Assembly (NCBI GenBank): GCA_003488005.1
Contig: DNND01000031.1
Coordinates: 45,696 to 52,257, forward strand
Reading direction: 5' to 3'
Origin: Blastocatellia bacterium
GTDB lineage: Bacteria; Acidobacteriota; Blastocatellia; Pyrinomonadales; Pyrinomonadaceae
DNA length: 6,562 nucleotides
Positions 5,957 through 6,562 of this stretch are shown here, one piece after another (within the stretch, counting starts at the first letter, position 1; every line of letters starts with the position of its first letter). The translations under genes were made by a program, and so were the position numbers. The notes under the pieces are model-generated. The model was not told the origin of the DNA and searched no databases. It worked only from the letters and a program-made list of their open reading frames with translations.

Positions 5957-6370
5957 GTGTCGCCATCATTGCATTGCACGCTGTGGTGGTGGGTGGTGTG
6001 GGCATTCGGCGGCGCACATAATCTCAACATCCTCATGAATGGTTGGCAGAACGCTTACATCCTGCTGGTAATAATTCTGCTGCAACTCGCTGCCGCTTGC
6101 CTGCTTTGGAAGCGCGCGCGGTTTGGTTACCTGATCCTGTTACTTTCAATGCTCGGGGCGCTGGTGTTTGGTGGTTACTATCATTTCGTGTTGGCAGGCG
6201 CGGACAATGTGAGCACGGTCGCACATTACTCGATGAGATCGTGGGGGCAGGTCTTTCGAGTGTCGGCGGTGGTGTTGGCGCTGGTTGAGTTCGCTGGGTG
6301 GTGGCAGGAGTTGTTGGACTGGGGAAACGTAAATCGTGAATCGCTAAGCGCGGTAAATGGTGAATGGTAA
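5957..6370 (+). CDS. Small multi-pass membrane protein of unknown function, probably frameshifted near its start
   Basis: This frame encodes 137 residues with three clear hydrophobic segments, about 33-51, 57-75 and 98-116, and a short loop containing AGADNVSTVAHYSMRS. I do not recognise a named family; the pattern fits a small inner-membrane protein. The GTG at 5957 has no good RBS, and the first 20 residues are odd (a run of Trp and Val). In the frame one base off, 5953-6021 reads LSVAIIALHAVVVGGVGI, a natural membrane helix, so the original N terminus probably lies there with an indel in the GTGG-rich stretch near 5985-6010. The C-terminal NVNRESLSAVNGEW and the stop are encoded by the heptad repeat array, so the native 3' end seems replaced. 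This is probably a decaying gene, or a sequencing error disrupts an intact one. Confidence 0.5.
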   Translation: MSPSLHCTLWWWVVWAFGGAHNLNILMNGWQNAYILLVIILLQLAAACLLWKRARFGYLILLLSMLGALVFGGYYHFVLAGADNVSTVAHYSMRSWGQVFRVSAVVLALVEFAGWWQELLDWGNVNRESLSAVNGEW

Positions 6371-6389
6371 ATGGTAATCGTGAATCGTG
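6328..6389 (+). repeat. Heptad tandem repeat array, GT(A/G)AAT(C/G)
   Basis: About eight imperfect 7-base units: GTAAATC, GTGAATC, a CTAAGCGCG interruption, then GTAAATG, GTGAATG, GTAAATG, a shortened GTAATC, and GTGAATC. It runs through the 3' end of the membrane-protein frame and supplies its stop codon. The first 16 bases are an exact inverted copy of 1925-1940, so related repeats bracket the accessory region in opposite orientations. The array resembles intergenic repeat tracts I associate with Verrucomicrobiota; the mechanism that spreads them is unknown to me. Confidence 0.75.
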
Positions 6390-6440
6390 TGGATGAGGGC
6401 ATTACCTCGACGGGTTGGGATGGCGGACAGTTATAAATTA

Positions 6441-6562
6441 ATGTCGCGCGCAGCGCGTCGAGTCAGCGCTGAAGGCGCGGAAAAAACTAGGCCAGGGTAA
6501 AGTGCGCTTCGCGCGATACCCTGGGATCACGCAAGGGACAAAAAGTTCGCCGACCCTCGATG
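6441..6562. repeat. REP-like palindromic block with a strong hairpin
   Basis: No gene is visible here. The segment contains CGCGC-A-GCGCG (6447-6457), the perfect palindrome TCAGCGCTGA (6463-6472), and a hairpin with the 8-base stem CCAGGGTA (6492-6499) and TACCCTGG (6517-6524), with GCGC-TTC-GCGC nested inside. The AGCGCTGAAGGCGCGG and CCAGGGT...ACCCTGG combination looks like a dispersed repetitive element, and similar blocks are frequent in Verrucomicrobiota-type genomes as I recall them. No T-run follows the hairpin, so it is not a standard terminator. The element may continue past the window edge. Confidence 0.5.

Noticed and set aside
6043..6288. Second plus-strand frame and a minus-strand frame overlapping the membrane-protein gene
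   Set aside because: The hydrophobic segment pattern is found only in the frame ending at 6370; the others are rich in Arg, Gly and Pro as shadow frames are.
1925..6343. 16-base inverted repeats as the ends of a transposon
   Set aside because: No transposase or integrase is present, the repeats are low-complexity tandem units, and no target-site duplication is visible.
6328..6389. Heptad array as a CRISPR array
   Set aside because: The units are about seven bases, contiguous and without spacers, and no cas genes are present.

Overview
The window looks like chromosomal DNA from a GC-rich Gram-negative-type bacterium. The best guess is a Verrucomicrobiota relative, from the heptad tandem repeats (GTAAATC/GTGAATC type) and the CCAGGGTA...TACCCTGG hairpin near the right end. 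Both resemble intergenic elements I associate with that group, but this is a moderate inference and not proof. A GC-rich housekeeping gene, visibly more AT-rich accessory genes and two toxin-antitoxin (TA) loci suggest a defence island beside a core gene.

Layout. The left edge (1-1158) holds the 3' part of a malic enzyme gene. A type II TA pair follows (1310-1917): a ribbon-helix-helix antitoxin overlapping a PIN-domain toxin. Then come a short heptad repeat (1925-1946) and a degraded second copy of the malic enzyme tail (1950-2079). The centre is a defence operon: ThsA, with SIR2 and SLOG domains (2230-3669), and ThsB, a TIR-like protein (3675-4169). Together these form a type I Thoeris anti-phage system. 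Converging on it from the minus strand is a 376-residue protein (4268-5398) with an N-terminal TIR domain fused to a sugar-nucleotidyltransferase-like domain whose key residues are altered. Upstream of that gene on the minus strand lie an antitoxin gene (5513-5728) and the wreck of its RelE/YafQ-like toxin (5437-5520). The right edge has a small, probably frameshifted membrane-protein gene (5957-6370), a longer heptad repeat array (6328-6389) in inverted orientation to the first, and a REP-like block rich in hairpins (6441-6562).

How the genes work together. In known Thoeris systems ThsB senses infection and makes a cyclic ADP-ribose isomer from NAD. This binds the SLOG domain of ThsA, whose SIR2 domain then destroys NAD and stops phage growth. 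Key residues of both partners are visible here. The TIR-nucleotidyltransferase-like gene could be a second signal producer, a separate NAD-depleting defence protein with a nucleotide-sugar-like sensor, or a modifier of the signal. It is the most novel item in the window. The flanking TA loci and inverted repeats suggest the island was assembled by transfer and recombination.
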